Assembly: GCA_937888635.1 (NCBI GenBank)
Contig: CALARG010000044.1
Span: 1-10,500 of the forward strand
DNA length: 10,500 nt
Reading direction: 5' to 3'
DNA from: an uncultured Alphaproteobacteria bacterium
GTDB taxonomy: Bacteria; Pseudomonadota; Alphaproteobacteria; Rs-D84
Positions 1-6,270 of this stretch are shown here, in pieces. The translations under genes were made by a program, and so were the position numbers. Position 1 is the first letter of the stretch, and every line of letters starts with the position of its first letter. Below the pieces are notes generated by a model. That model worked only from the letters and a program-made list of their open reading frames with translations. It did no database searches and was not told the DNA's origin.

Positions 1-795
1 ACCGACCCATTAACCGCGGTTGATAAATTCGGTGTTGATGCATTGCGTTATTGGATTTCAACTGCACCAATCGGGACAGATATCCGCTATAGTGATGACG
101 AAGTTAAACGCGGTTCAAAACTGCTGACAAAATTATGGAATGCGTCAAAATATACCCTGATGAATTTGTCTGATTTTGAACCAGCGACCGCACCGCAAAT
201 TCCTGTATCCGAACGCTTTATAGAAGACAGATGGGTTTTGCGTGAATTGAACAAAACAATTGCAGAAACCAGAAAGCATCTGGATAAATACGACAATTAT
301 AATTCACGTGCCGCTATTGACACGTTTTTCTGGGATATCTTTTGTGACCAGTATCTGGAATTTATCAAAGACCGCTTCTGGGCGCCTGAAAAGTACAGCG
401 CAGAATCAAAATTATCTGCCCAGTGGACATTGTACACCGTCCTGCGTGCGATAATTGGTCTGTATGCGCCATTTATTCCGTTCCTGACCGAAGAATTATG
501 GCAGAAAATTTACAAATCCGCCGAAGGGGGCGAAACACTGCACCTGACGGAATACCCGATGGTAAAGTCCGAATATGACACAGATGTATCAGAAATGAAC
601 ATTGCGCTGGAAATTCTGAAAAACATCCGTGGTCTGCGCACTGACAGAAAAATCGGCAATGGGGCAAAGTTGGAAACCCTGACAATTCCATCTGATACGC
701 CTGATGCGTTGCACGGTTTGATTAAATCTGCCGCGCGCGCCAATAATATTGAATTGGGCGATGCGCTGGATTTTGTTGTGGCCGTTCAGAACTAA
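1..795 (+). CDS. valS: Valyl-tRNA synthetase, C-terminal part (5' truncated by window)
   Basis: This is the 3' part of valyl-tRNA synthetase, the cytoplasmic class I enzyme that charges tRNA-Val. The frame is open from the first base and reads TDPLTAVDKFGVDALRYW, which is the stretch that normally follows the KMSKS loop, so the catalytic domain lies upstream. The TKLWNAS motif, the FFWDIFCDQYLEFIKDRFW stretch and the PFIPFLTEELWQKIY stretch belong to the anticodon-binding helical domain of ValS. The wording (DALRYW, FFWD, CDQYLE, HLTEYP) matches archaeal/rickettsial-type ValS better than the E. coli type (DALRF, FCNKLWNASRF). The protein ends without the long C-terminal coiled-coil arm found in E. 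coli-type ValS. The next gene begins 9 bases after the stop, so the two are probably cotranscribed. Identity is secure; the phyletic type is inferred from memory of the families. Confidence 0.95.
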   Translation, partial: TDPLTAVDKFGVDALRYWISTAPIGTDIRYSDDEVKRGSKLLTKLWNASKYTLMNLSDFEPATAPQIPVSERFIEDRWVLRELNKTIAETRKHLDKYDNYNSRAAIDTFFWDIFCDQYLEFIKDRFWAPEKYSAESKLSAQWTLYTVLRAIIGLYAPFIPFLTEELWQKIYKSAEGGETLHLTEYPMVKSEYDTDVSEMNIALEILKNIRGLRTDRKIGNGAKLETLTIPSDTPDALHGLIKSAARANNIELGDALDFVVAVQN

Positions 796-804
796 GGTGT
801 CATC

Positions 805-1536
805 ATGGCAGATAAACTGATTGAAAGACGCGTATTACAGGCATACCAGTGCGACCGTTATGGTAATGTTCGTCCATTGATTTTGATGAACGAATTACAA
901 TCTATTGCCGACCGCCATGCCGAAGTCTTGGGCTGTGGCCGTACATATTGCATGGAAAATGGTGTTGGCTGGGTTGTAATGTATTACCTGGTTGACATTC
1001 TGGAATTGCCACGCGAAGGCGAAGAATTAACTTTCAGTACCTGGCCATCATGCCAAGATGCCCTGCGTGCCACGCGTGATTTTGAAATCCATGGTGCCGA
1101 TGGTCGCTTAATGGTTCGTGCCACATCTCAGTGGATTATGATTGATATGGCGCGCCGTCGCCCATTGCCATTGGCAAATCATCTGTCGCCAGATGTTGTT
1201 GTGCCAACGCGCGCATACGGTTGTGCGTTTGATAAGTTCCCGGATTTTGAAACGAACAAGACGCATGTTATGAAGTGCCGCTTTGACGATATTGATGTGA
1301 ACCAGCATATCAATAACGCGGTCTATGCGGTATGGGCAACGGAAAGCGTTGGCTATGAATATCGCTGCAACCATAAACTGCGCAGGATTAACATTAACTT
1401 TAAAAAAGAAATCAACCCAAATACACCCGAAATTCGCATTGATGTTGCGATTGATGGATTGGTCAGCCGTCACAAAATTTGCGTTGACGAAACCGAACAC
1501 GCGGTTGTTATCTGTGAATGGTCGGAATTGGAATAA
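805..1536 (+). CDS. Acyl-ACP thioesterase (FatA/FatB family)
   Basis: This 243-residue cytoplasmic protein is a double-hotdog acyl-ACP thioesterase, which hydrolyses acyl-ACP to free fatty acid and ACP. The N-terminal hotdog contains the VLQAYQCDRYGNVRP opening. The second hotdog carries the catalytic stretch DIDVNQHINNAVYAVW. Asp164, Asn166 and His168, together with Glu202 in NINFKKEI, have the same spacing as the plant FatB catalytic residues D281/N283/H285/E319. The length is typical for bacterial members, which lack the plant transit peptide. The start ATG follows an AAGGTG ribosome binding site at 794-799 that overlaps the valS stop, so translation may be coupled to valS. A strong hairpin terminator follows at once. 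The chain-length preference cannot be read from the sequence. Bacterial homologues are often annotated simply as acyl-ACP thioesterase. Confidence 0.9.
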   Translation: MADKLIERRVLQAYQCDRYGNVRPLILMNELQSIADRHAEVLGCGRTYCMENGVGWVVMYYLVDILELPREGEELTFSTWPSCQDALRATRDFEIHGADGRLMVRATSQWIMIDMARRRPLPLANHLSPDVVVPTRAYGCAFDKFPDFETNKTHVMKCRFDDIDVNQHINNAVYAVWATESVGYEYRCNHKLRRININFKKEINPNTPEIRIDVAIDGLVSRHKICVDETEHAVVICEWSELE

Positions 1537-1540
1537 TAAA

Positions 1541-1569
1541 AAAAGCACGCGCCCTTGGGCGCGTGTTTT
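1541..1569. terminator. Bidirectional terminator between thioesterase gene and rnpB
   Basis: A perfect 9-bp inverted repeat (CACGCGCCC at 1546-1554, GGGCGCGTG at 1557-1565) is flanked by an A-run on the left and TTTT on the right. On the plus strand it ends the valS-thioesterase unit. On the minus strand it is followed by seven T and lies directly after the 3' end of RNase P RNA, so it can serve both convergent transcripts. Confidence 0.85.
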
Positions 1570-1901
1570 CAGATGAACATATAAGCCGGATTCTGTTCTG
1601 CCATCGGGCCAGTATCTTTCGGATACCACCCCGCGGTAGTGGACATGATTAATCTGCATACTATATTACTATAATATGTCCAGCTTTCTACCCGCCCCCG
1701 ATGCGGGACACATATAGGGGGCCTATTTGAAATTGCTGCGCGCAGAGATTGCCCGTTTCACTCGAATTTAATCGTTTACGTCACTGTTGCTCTAATCGTC
1801 GGGTCGCCCCGCCTGGTATATTAGCCAGTACGCTGTCCCGTGCAGTCCGGACTTTCCTCCGTCTATCTTGCGACAAACGGCCATGCCCCGTGCATCTGAT
1901 T
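1569..1901 (-). ncRNA. rnpB: RNase P RNA (bacterial A type)
   Basis: This gene encodes the catalytic RNA of ribonuclease P, which matures the 5' ends of tRNAs together with the RnpA protein. Read on the minus strand, it contains the universal 5' P4 element GGAGGAAAGTCCGGAC near 1843-1860 and its 3' partner ACAGAATCCGGCTTAT near 1582-1597. A 7-bp P1 helix closes the molecule: TCAGATG at the 5' end (1893-1899) pairs with CATCTGA at the 3' end (1569-1575). Both ends are therefore estimated from P1, giving about 330 nt, which is normal for the family. A sigma-70-like promoter lies immediately upstream and an intrinsic terminator immediately downstream, so it is a single-gene unit. The ends may be off by a few bases; the identity is not in doubt. 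Confidence 0.95.
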
Positions 1902-1908
1902 GGGCTTT

Positions 1909-1936
1909 ATATTATCAGTTTTTTTATCAATTTCAA
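1909..1936 (-). promoter_or_regulatory. rnpB promoter
   Basis: On the minus strand, TTGAAA (1931-1936) and TAATAT (1909-1914) are separated by 16 bases. The predicted transcription start falls near 1902, two or three bases before the P1 helix of RNase P RNA, which supports the assignment. Confidence 0.7.
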
Positions 1937-1963
1937 TAAAAATCCCCGGGTTGCCCCAGGGAT
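1937..1963 (-). terminator. Terminator of the outer membrane protein gene
   Basis: On the minus strand, ATCCCTGGG and CCCGGGGAT (one G-U pair) form a hairpin with a four-base loop, followed by TTTTTATT. It starts 17 bases after the stop codon of the beta-barrel protein gene. Its T-tract directly abuts the -35 box of rnpB. Confidence 0.8.
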
Positions 1964-1980
1964 TCAAGGAAGGAAACTGC

Positions 1981-2955
1981 TTAAAATTCAAACCTGATGC
2001 CCAACATAACATTTGCATATATCAGGTTTTCTGCGCTGAACCATTCGCGATGGCGTGTGCCTGCCTCGTTCGTTAGTTCCCACTTTACCTTTGGAATATA
2101 CATCAATCGCGCGCCAAAGTCCATAAACATATTTTCATTTATGCCGTATGAAAATCCTGCCGCCAACAGTGCCGCAACATTTGCGGTATTGCGTTCAGAT
2201 TTATAGAATTGCACAACGCCGTAATCATCCACCGTGCCATATTGTTGCAATTCCACCTGGGCAGACAAATCACCATACGGATCAGACAGATTTAATATTG
2301 TTTTTGTGTCCGCATATCCACCACCAAATCCGATGTATGGAATAAATGTGCGTGTTGGCTTTTGCAATCCGTCAAAGAAATCATAGAATGCCATAACACT
2401 GTACACATCGCTGGAAATCTTGGAATTTACGGTTGAACTTTGTGCCTGAATTACAACATTTGCGACATCGCCACCTTCCAGGCTTAAATCGCCTTCAAAC
2501 ATTGGCGAAGAATTATATTCGCTTTTTGTGATATGGTCGTATCCTGCTTCAATCCTCCATTGTGGTCTGTCAGGGATTGTCCAACCGATACTGGCACCTG
2601 CAACAAATGAAAAACTTTCAAAATCCTTGGTCGCAGGCAGTTTGTTTAAATCACCATAGCCTGCATATTCATAGTCATCACATCCACCCTGTTCAACGCA
2701 TGAATAGTAATATGTTGCAGATACCGGTGTTCCGTCAGGTGCCAAGAAATATTCATTCGCGATTGCGCCGGCATCATTCTTTATGCTGGCCATGCCAAAC
2801 GCCGCGCCACCACGCGCAGAAATAACAAATCGCGCACCGTCATCTTCGTACCAACCATCGCGCACATATGTGCCCGGATATTGCCAATCCGCCATCGCAG
2901 GCGCGCCCAAGACCGATGCCAGAACGGGTAAAATGTAAAAACTTCTTTTTCTCAT
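1981..2955 (-). CDS. Outer membrane beta-barrel protein
   Basis: The gene encodes a 324-residue precursor. The first 22 residues form a Sec signal peptide (MRKR, a hydrophobic core, then GAPAMA before DWQYP), leaving a mature protein of about 302 residues. The mature part has many alternating hydrophobic/polar stretches with aromatic ends, for example RFVISARGGAAFGM near the start and NLIYANVMLGIRFEF at the very end. The terminal Phe is the usual BAM recognition signal of outer membrane proteins. A small Cys pair (SCVEQGGC, about residues 84-90) could form a disulfide in a surface loop. The overall pattern resembles the OmpA-like/porin-type barrels common as surface antigens in alphaproteobacteria. 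I do not recognise a specific family or ligand. The ATG has no SD sequence and lies 7 bases after a TATAAT box, so it is probably leaderless. It has its own terminator. Confidence 0.8.
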   Translation of the reverse strand: MRKRSFYILPVLASVLGAPAMADWQYPGTYVRDGWYEDDGARFVISARGGAAFGMASIKNDAGAIANEYFLAPDGTPVSATYYYSCVEQGGCDDYEYAGYGDLNKLPATKDFESFSFVAGASIGWTIPDRPQWRIEAGYDHITKSEYNSSPMFEGDLSLEGGDVANVVIQAQSSTVNSKISSDVYSVMAFYDFFDGLQKPTRTFIPYIGFGGGYADTKTILNLSDPYGDLSAQVELQQYGTVDDYGVVQFYKSERNTANVAALLAAGFSYGINENMFMDFGARLMYIPKVKWELTNEAGTRHREWFSAENLIYANVMLGIRFEF

Positions 2956-2962
2956 GCCTTAT

Positions 2963-2991
2963 ATTATATCACAAAATAAAGCGTGTTTAAA
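2963..2991 (-). promoter_or_regulatory. Promoter of the outer membrane protein gene (leaderless type)
   Basis: A perfect TATAAT (minus strand, 2963-2968) ends 7 bases before the start codon. A weak TTTAAA (2986-2991) lies 17 bases upstream of it. The predicted transcript would begin at or next to the ATG. The -10 is convincing, the -35 less so. Confidence 0.55.
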
Positions 2992-3008
2992 ATAAAATCT
3001 GCATTTAA

Positions 3009-3034
3009 GAAAAAAATCCGCCAATTGGCGGATT
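3009..3034 (-). terminator. Terminator of the 77-codon membrane protein gene
   Basis: On the minus strand, AATCCGCC and GGCGGATT form a perfect 8-bp stem with an AATT loop, followed by a run of T. It begins 5 bases after the stop codon of the small membrane protein gene. Confidence 0.85.
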
Positions 3035-3039
3035 GTACA

Positions 3040-3273
3040 TTATTTTTTTGCTTTCTTTTTCGCAGGTGCGGCCTTTGCCACCTTTTTTGCAGGCAGTTTT
3101 TTATATTCGCCATACAATGCCATGATACACGCATATGCCAACAGGGCAGATACCGCGGTAATCAGACCTGGGATTAATCCATCTGAAAAATATCCAAAAA
3201 ATATAATCGCAATCAACAGGATAATTGTATATCCCATATTGCTTTTCAATACATGCAACAGTTTGTCAAACAT
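3040..3273 (-). CDS. Small two-helix membrane protein with Lys/Ala-rich tail
   Basis: A 77-residue protein beginning MFDKLLHVLKSNMGY. Two hydrophobic segments (about residues 16-30 and 33-52), separated by a short SDGLIPG turn, suggest a hairpin membrane protein. The C-terminus (KKLPAKKVAKAAPAKKKAKK) is a very basic Lys/Ala/Pro tail that would sit in the cytoplasm and could contact nucleic acid, ribosomes or acidic lipid; this last point is inference. I do not recognise the family. The start was chosen because an AGGA SD sequence (3281-3284) lies 7 bases upstream of this ATG. An in-frame ATG 26 codons earlier (at 3351) falls inside the terminator of the preceding gene and upstream of the TATAAT at 3311-3316, so it is not used. 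The gene has its own promoter-like -10 and its own terminator. Confidence 0.7.
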   Translation of the reverse strand: MFDKLLHVLKSNMGYTIILLIAIIFFGYFSDGLIPGLITAVSALLAYACIMALYGEYKKLPAKKVAKAAPAKKKAKK

Positions 3274-3310
3274 ATTCTCTTCCTTTGGTTTTAATGGTTT
3301 GGACACATAT

Positions 3311-3316
3311 ATTATA
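3311..3316 (-). promoter_or_regulatory. -10 box of the small membrane protein gene
   Basis: A perfect TATAAT on the minus strand lies 37 bases before the start codon, which leaves about 30 bases of leader containing the SD sequence. No good -35 hexamer is seen at 17 +/- 1 bases; a TTGATA lies closer in. Confidence 0.45.
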
Positions 3317-3342
3317 TCATAAAAAATATCAAAGTCATTATC

Positions 3343-3370
3343 AAAAAACACCGCCTGGGATTGGCGGTGT
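3343..3370 (-). terminator. Terminator of the beta-solenoid membrane protein gene
   Basis: On the minus strand, ACACCGCC and GGCGGTGT form a perfect 8-bp stem with a 7-base loop, followed by six T. It lies about 40 bases after the stop codon of the gene at 3411-4109. Confidence 0.85.
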
Positions 3371-3410
3371 CACAAAGGGGATATGAACAAACATTTCTGT
3401 AATTTATGGT

Positions 3411-4109
3411 TTACAGCACCACATGCCCGCCAACGCGTGCTGTCTTTGGAATTGGACCAAAGGACGAGCGTGGGCTGACATAAATGTTGCCTGTGACGAC
3501 AAAGTCCCCACAGAATTGCAACATATTCACATCGCGCAGGAATAAATTCCCGTTGATACGAATATCACATGGCAAAGTGTATTTACGCATATTCTGCAAA
3601 TACAAATTACCGTTAACCTGTGTCCCGCATTGCAAGATTGCGCCTGCGCCACGACTGTCAATAACGACATCGCCCATCAGTTTTGCGCCCTGGCGTGCGG
3701 TTTGTTTTTTTGCAATTGCAACTTCTGCCTTTTTTACTGGCACAACATTCACTGTTTTCTGTGCTTCGTTTTTTGCAATAGGCAGTGTTATCGGCTTTTT
3801 TGCGGATTCTTCTGTAATTGTAATCTGTTCAGGTGCGGTCACTGGCACTGATTCTGCAACAACAACAACCTGTTTTCTGTTGCAACCAACAACATCAATA
3901 ATCAACATTGAAAACAGTGCGATTATCGCAACCAGTAATGTGATATTGGTCAGGCCGATTAAATCAATCTTGCATACCCAGTTCCAAAAACGACGACACA
4001 GTGCTGCCACCTTGCGAACGGGCCAGCAAATTATATTCCACGCGCGCCCCCAAAAACTTGAGCGTGCATTGCTCTTTCTTGTGTTTTTTGTCTTGCTTTT
4101 CTTTTGCAT
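3411..4109 (-). CDS. Single-pass membrane protein with periplasmic beta-solenoid-like repeats
   Basis: The gene encodes 232 residues. The N-terminal 50 residues are very basic and aromatic (KKSKTKNTRK, then several Trp and Arg) and should be cytoplasmic. One hydrophobic helix (about 52-75, NITLLVAIIALFSMLIIDVV) spans the inner membrane. A Val/Pro/Lys/Ala-rich linker (about 78-140) follows. The C-terminal 90 residues hold five copies of a roughly 20-residue repeat with a Gly-Asp/Asn-hydrophobic core (MGDVVI, NGNLYL, NGNLFL, TGNIYV, GGHVVL; Gly at 146, 167, 187, 207, 228). Such spacing fits a beta-solenoid of the bactofilin or pentapeptide-like kind, but the family is not recognised. Cys161, Cys181 and Cys200 recur 6-7 residues before the repeat Gly. 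The start has a GGGAG SD sequence 6 bases upstream. A scaffold or cell-wall-binding role is plausible but is inference. Confidence 0.75.
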   Translation of the reverse strand: MQKKSKTKNTRKSNARSSFWGRAWNIICWPVRKVAALCRRFWNWVCKIDLIGLTNITLLVAIIALFSMLIIDVVGCNRKQVVVVAESVPVTAPEQITITEESAKKPITLPIAKNEAQKTVNVVPVKKAEVAIAKKQTARQGAKLMGDVVIDSRGAGAILQCGTQVNGNLYLQNMRKYTLPCDIRINGNLFLRDVNMLQFCGDFVVTGNIYVSPRSSFGPIPKTARVGGHVVL

Positions 4110-4150
4110 CTATAACTCCCTTTGCTTGGAATTTATTTTTACTTACCCTA

Positions 4151-4210
4151 AAAATAGTATTTGTCAATTCATTTGTCAAGTCTTTTTGTCAAAAAATATG
4201 AATTTGTCAA
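4151..4210 (-). promoter_or_regulatory. Promoter region with four TTGACA repeats
   Basis: On the minus strand the hexamer TTGACA occurs at 4205-4210, 4187-4192, 4174-4179 and 4162-4167, each followed by A. The copy at 4174-4179 pairs best with a -10 (TATTTT, 4151-4156) at 17 bases, giving a leader of about 35 bases that includes the SD sequence of the gene at 4109. The other copies could be alternative -35 boxes or part of an operator. Confidence 0.55.
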
Positions 4211-4236
4211 AAAAAACCGACATTTGTCGGCTTTTT
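4211..4236. terminator. Terminator downstream of ycgN-like gene
   Basis: CCGAC (4217-4221) and GTCGG (4226-4230) form a short GC stem extended by flanking A-run/T-run pairing. On the minus strand it overlaps the stop codon of the YcgN-like gene and is followed by eight T. It is symmetrical enough to work in both directions. Confidence 0.75.
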
Positions 4237-4679
4237 TATCTTTTATTCCAGTTTTGTGAATCTAAAATCAAATGTTGCAGGATTTGCAATGGTGTTTTTA
4301 GACTGGCCAGTGTTTCGGGCCTGACTGATTGCCAATCAACAAATGTTTTAAATGGGGCAGGGCCAAATATATATTCAACATAACCACATGTTCGCGGTAT
4401 CAGTGTACCATCCAATATGACATCTAAATCAACTTTTTTACAGTCTTTTTTCTTGCGCTTTAATCTGTTTTCATACATTGTGCACTGTCTGGTGACGGGG
4501 TTAAATGCATCGCAACACACATTGGTATAGAAATTATCCGTTTGCTTGTTTGGGCCAATTTGCACCTTGCACAGACAGCATATGCCACATCTTTTACAAA
4601 TGGTTTCCCATTGTTTCGGTGACATTTGTTTTAATTCATCAACTTTTTTCTGTTGTTCTGGTGTCAGATTGTATTTCAC
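4236..4679 (-). CDS. ycgN: YcgN-family cysteine cluster protein (UPF0260)
   Basis: A 147-residue cytoplasmic protein of the YcgN/UPF0260 family, within the wider YkgJ-like zinc- or iron-chelating cysteine-cluster group. The diagnostic order is present: an early acidic/aromatic helix with MSPKQWETIC, then CKRCGICCLCK (about residues 28-38), then TNVCCDAFNP, RQCTMYENRLKRKKKDC and LIPRTCGYVEY. These match the E. coli YcgN pattern of DGCGQCC, TNVACRQLN, CRNYERRF, DC and MTCAY. The molecular function of the family is not established; metal binding is inferred from the conserved Cys. Translation starts at GTG with only a weak AGAG upstream. No better ATG lies nearby, and the next Met (residue 19) would cut the conserved N-terminal helix. 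A TTGACA sits at 4723-4728 with ATGATACT between it and the start, a poorly spaced promoter. Confidence 0.85.
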   Translation of the reverse strand: MKYNLTPEQQKKVDELKQMSPKQWETICKRCGICCLCKVQIGPNKQTDNFYTNVCCDAFNPVTRQCTMYENRLKRKKKDCKKVDLDVILDGTLIPRTCGYVEYIFGPAPFKTFVDWQSVRPETLASLKTPLQILQHLILDSQNWNKR

Positions 4680-4777
4680 TGTGTTTACTCTTTTTTTGTA
4701 GAAGTATCATAAAAAGCAGATTTGTCAATTTTTTTATTCTTTGAATTTATTATGTTTTCGTATAACATAGACAGAAA

Positions 4778-5500
4778 ATGAAACGTCTAATTTTGTTTTT
4801 ATTCGTTTTTATTTGTGCGTGTGCGCCGGCATGGCACGCGCCATCTGATTTTATAAGTATTCCGATTAATACCGGTAAATACACAATTGCGACATTTCAG
4901 CGCGTTACTGATAATATTTCGCCAATTCATATTTATGTGGAAGGCGACGGCAATTCATTTGATGCACATGGTCATCCCACATCTAACCCAACCCCGCGTG
5001 GAATGCTGATGCGCCATTTGGCCATGCGCGACCCATCGCCAAATGTTGTTTATATGGCGCGCCCGTGTCAGTATATAATGTCAAGTGCATGTACAAGGTC
5101 TGATTGGACAATTGGGCGTTTTTCAACAGATATTGTTGATTCTGTTGCGACCGCAATAAAAGATATTGCCACCAATCGTCCTGTTGTTTTAATCGGATAT
5201 TCTGGTGGCGCAATGATAACCGGGCTGATTATTAACAAAAATCCTGATATAGATGTTCGTGAATGGATAACGATTGCGGGTGTGTTAAATCATGTTGAAT
5301 GGACAGGGCATTTCGGTGATATTCCGTTGTCATCGTCACTGAACCTGGACGAATTGCCGCGTGTGGCACAGCGTCACTATATCGCCCGCGGCGATCGTGT
5401 TGTGCCAAATAAACTGTCGCAAAAATGGTTGGCAGGACAGACACTGTATATAATTGACGGTGCAACGCACAGTGATTTTCCAAATCTACAATTATTTTAA
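4778..5500 (+). CDS. Probable lipoprotein alpha/beta hydrolase
   Basis: The gene encodes 240 residues. The first 15 (MKRLILFLFVFICAC) form a short signal sequence ending in an acceptable lipobox, I-C-A-C15, so the mature enzyme is probably a periplasm-facing lipoprotein. The body is an alpha/beta hydrolase. IYVEGDGNSFD near residues 52-62 is the first core strand. The stretch DPSPNVVYMARPCQYI is typical of a proteobacterial family of putative hydrolases, GYSGG (140-144) is the nucleophile elbow with Ser142, and ARGDRVVP (Asp206) and GATHSDF (His231) complete the triad. The substrate is unknown; an esterase or lipase-like activity on envelope lipids is inference. There is no SD sequence. A TATAAC box ends only 11 bases before the ATG, so the transcript may have a very short leader. 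The GNAT gene follows 41 bases later on the same strand. Confidence 0.8.
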   Translation: MKRLILFLFVFICACAPAWHAPSDFISIPINTGKYTIATFQRVTDNISPIHIYVEGDGNSFDAHGHPTSNPTPRGMLMRHLAMRDPSPNVVYMARPCQYIMSSACTRSDWTIGRFSTDIVDSVATAIKDIATNRPVVLIGYSGGAMITGLIINKNPDIDVREWITIAGVLNHVEWTGHFGDIPLSSSLNLDELPRVAQRHYIARGDRVVPNKLSQKWLAGQTLYIIDGATHSDFPNLQLF

Positions 5501-5507
5501 AGCGGTA

Positions 5508-5535
5508 TTGACATTATAATATTTTGTACTATGTT
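5508..5535 (+). promoter_or_regulatory. Promoter candidates of the GNAT gene
   Basis: A consensus TTGACA (5508-5513) is followed 16 bases later by TATGTT (5530-5535), ending 6 bases before the ATG; this predicts a leaderless mRNA. A perfect TATAAT (5515-5520) is also present but lacks a good -35 and would give a leader of about 15 bases. The sequence does not decide between them. Confidence 0.5.
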
Positions 5536-5541
5536 TATAGT

Positions 5542-6270
5542 ATGAGTGAAATAAAAATCTTACCAATCTTTAATCAATCCGCCCCAGGTGTCTGGGACGA
5601 TATGTTGCGTGTACGCATTGCCGCAATGCAACATAACTATAATATTCGTCTGACGGATGAAGAATTGGCTGATGCGATGTCTGTGTTTCAGAAATCCTGG
5701 CGGCAACTGTCGCATAATTTTGCATTTGCGGCCTATGACGGCGACCGAATGGTTGGGTGTCTGAATGGCGATATTCAAAAAAAGACGGCCTATGTTCGTC
5801 ATTTGTATGTATTGCCAGAATTCCAGGGCCAGCAAATTGGGGCAGGGCTGTTGCGTGCTGCGGAAAATGCAGCGTCTTTATCGGCCAGACAAACAGATGT
5901 TGTTGCATTGGCGCGTGCTGAAAAGTTTTATCGTCATATGGGGTATAATTCGCCAACCAACACAAACAATTATGTGAAACAATTGTGTGCGCCAAAATGT
6001 CGCACGGTTCCGGTATTTTACTGCGCGCCGTCGTTTGTACGCGCATGTGATAAACTGATGGGCAAAAGTGGTACCCCGTTCAATGCGACCCGTATTAATC
6101 ATGAACATGTGCCAACATTTGCAGATTACGATGTAAATTCTCAGTTGCGCACATTGGGTGTTGTGGATTGTGCCAATGGCTCTATACACTCTAACAGCAG
6201 ATGTCCCGACGACTGGGCATGTCGCAGCATGCAACGCGTCATAGACAACTATCTGGCACACCAGAAATAA
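5542..6270 (+). CDS. GNAT-domain protein with Cys-rich C-terminal extension
   Basis: The gene encodes 242 residues. The N-terminal 135 residues form a GNAT N-acetyltransferase fold: a first helix with WDDMLRVRIAAMQ, the strand FAFAAYDGDRMVGCL, and motif A VRHLYVLPEFQGQQIGAGLL, where QQIGAG (97-102) is the acetyl-CoA pyrophosphate loop. KFYRHMGY (about 128-135) is the usual motif B end. Beyond this lie about 105 residues not explained by the fold. They contain seven Cys (149, 153, 161, 169, 210, 221, 227), a number that suggests metal binding or disulfides. The acetyl acceptor is unknown. The start at 5542 was preferred because the in-frame TTG at 5524 lies within the promoter candidates. There is no SD sequence. 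The stop codon abuts that of the convergent lipoprotein gene, with no hairpin terminator between them. Confidence 0.8.
   Translation: MSEIKILPIFNQSAPGVWDDMLRVRIAAMQHNYNIRLTDEELADAMSVFQKSWRQLSHNFAFAAYDGDRMVGCLNGDIQKKTAYVRHLYVLPEFQGQQIGAGLLRAAENAASLSARQTDVVALARAEKFYRHMGYNSPTNTNNYVKQLCAPKCRTVPVFYCAPSFVRACDKLMGKSGTPFNATRINHEHVPTFADYDVNSQLRTLGVVDCANGSIHSNSRCPDDWACRSMQRVIDNYLAHQK

Noticed and set aside
1108..1659. 183-codon minus-strand open frame over the thioesterase gene and rnpB 3' end
   Set aside because: It is antisense to a gene with a conserved catalytic motif and runs into the RNase P RNA and the terminator.
3274..3351. 26-codon N-terminal extension of the small membrane protein
   Set aside because: It begins inside the upstream terminator and before the TATAAT box; the internal ATG has a good SD sequence.
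3484..4383. 299-codon plus-strand open frame antisense to the solenoid and YcgN genes
   Set aside because: It crosses two genes, a promoter and a terminator on the other strand. Its product is rich in Phe, Cys, Thr and Ile runs typical of an antisense shadow, and the minus-strand genes have SD sequences and family matches.
5524..5541. TTG start six codons upstream in the GNAT gene
   Set aside because: It overlaps the promoter candidates and adds residues that do not fit the GNAT start; the ATG at 5542 is preferred.
5570..6261. Minus-strand open frames (158 and 127 codons) within the GNAT gene
   Set aside because: They are Cys-, His- and Arg-rich shadow products without ribosome sites, opposite a gene with a clear acetyl-CoA loop.
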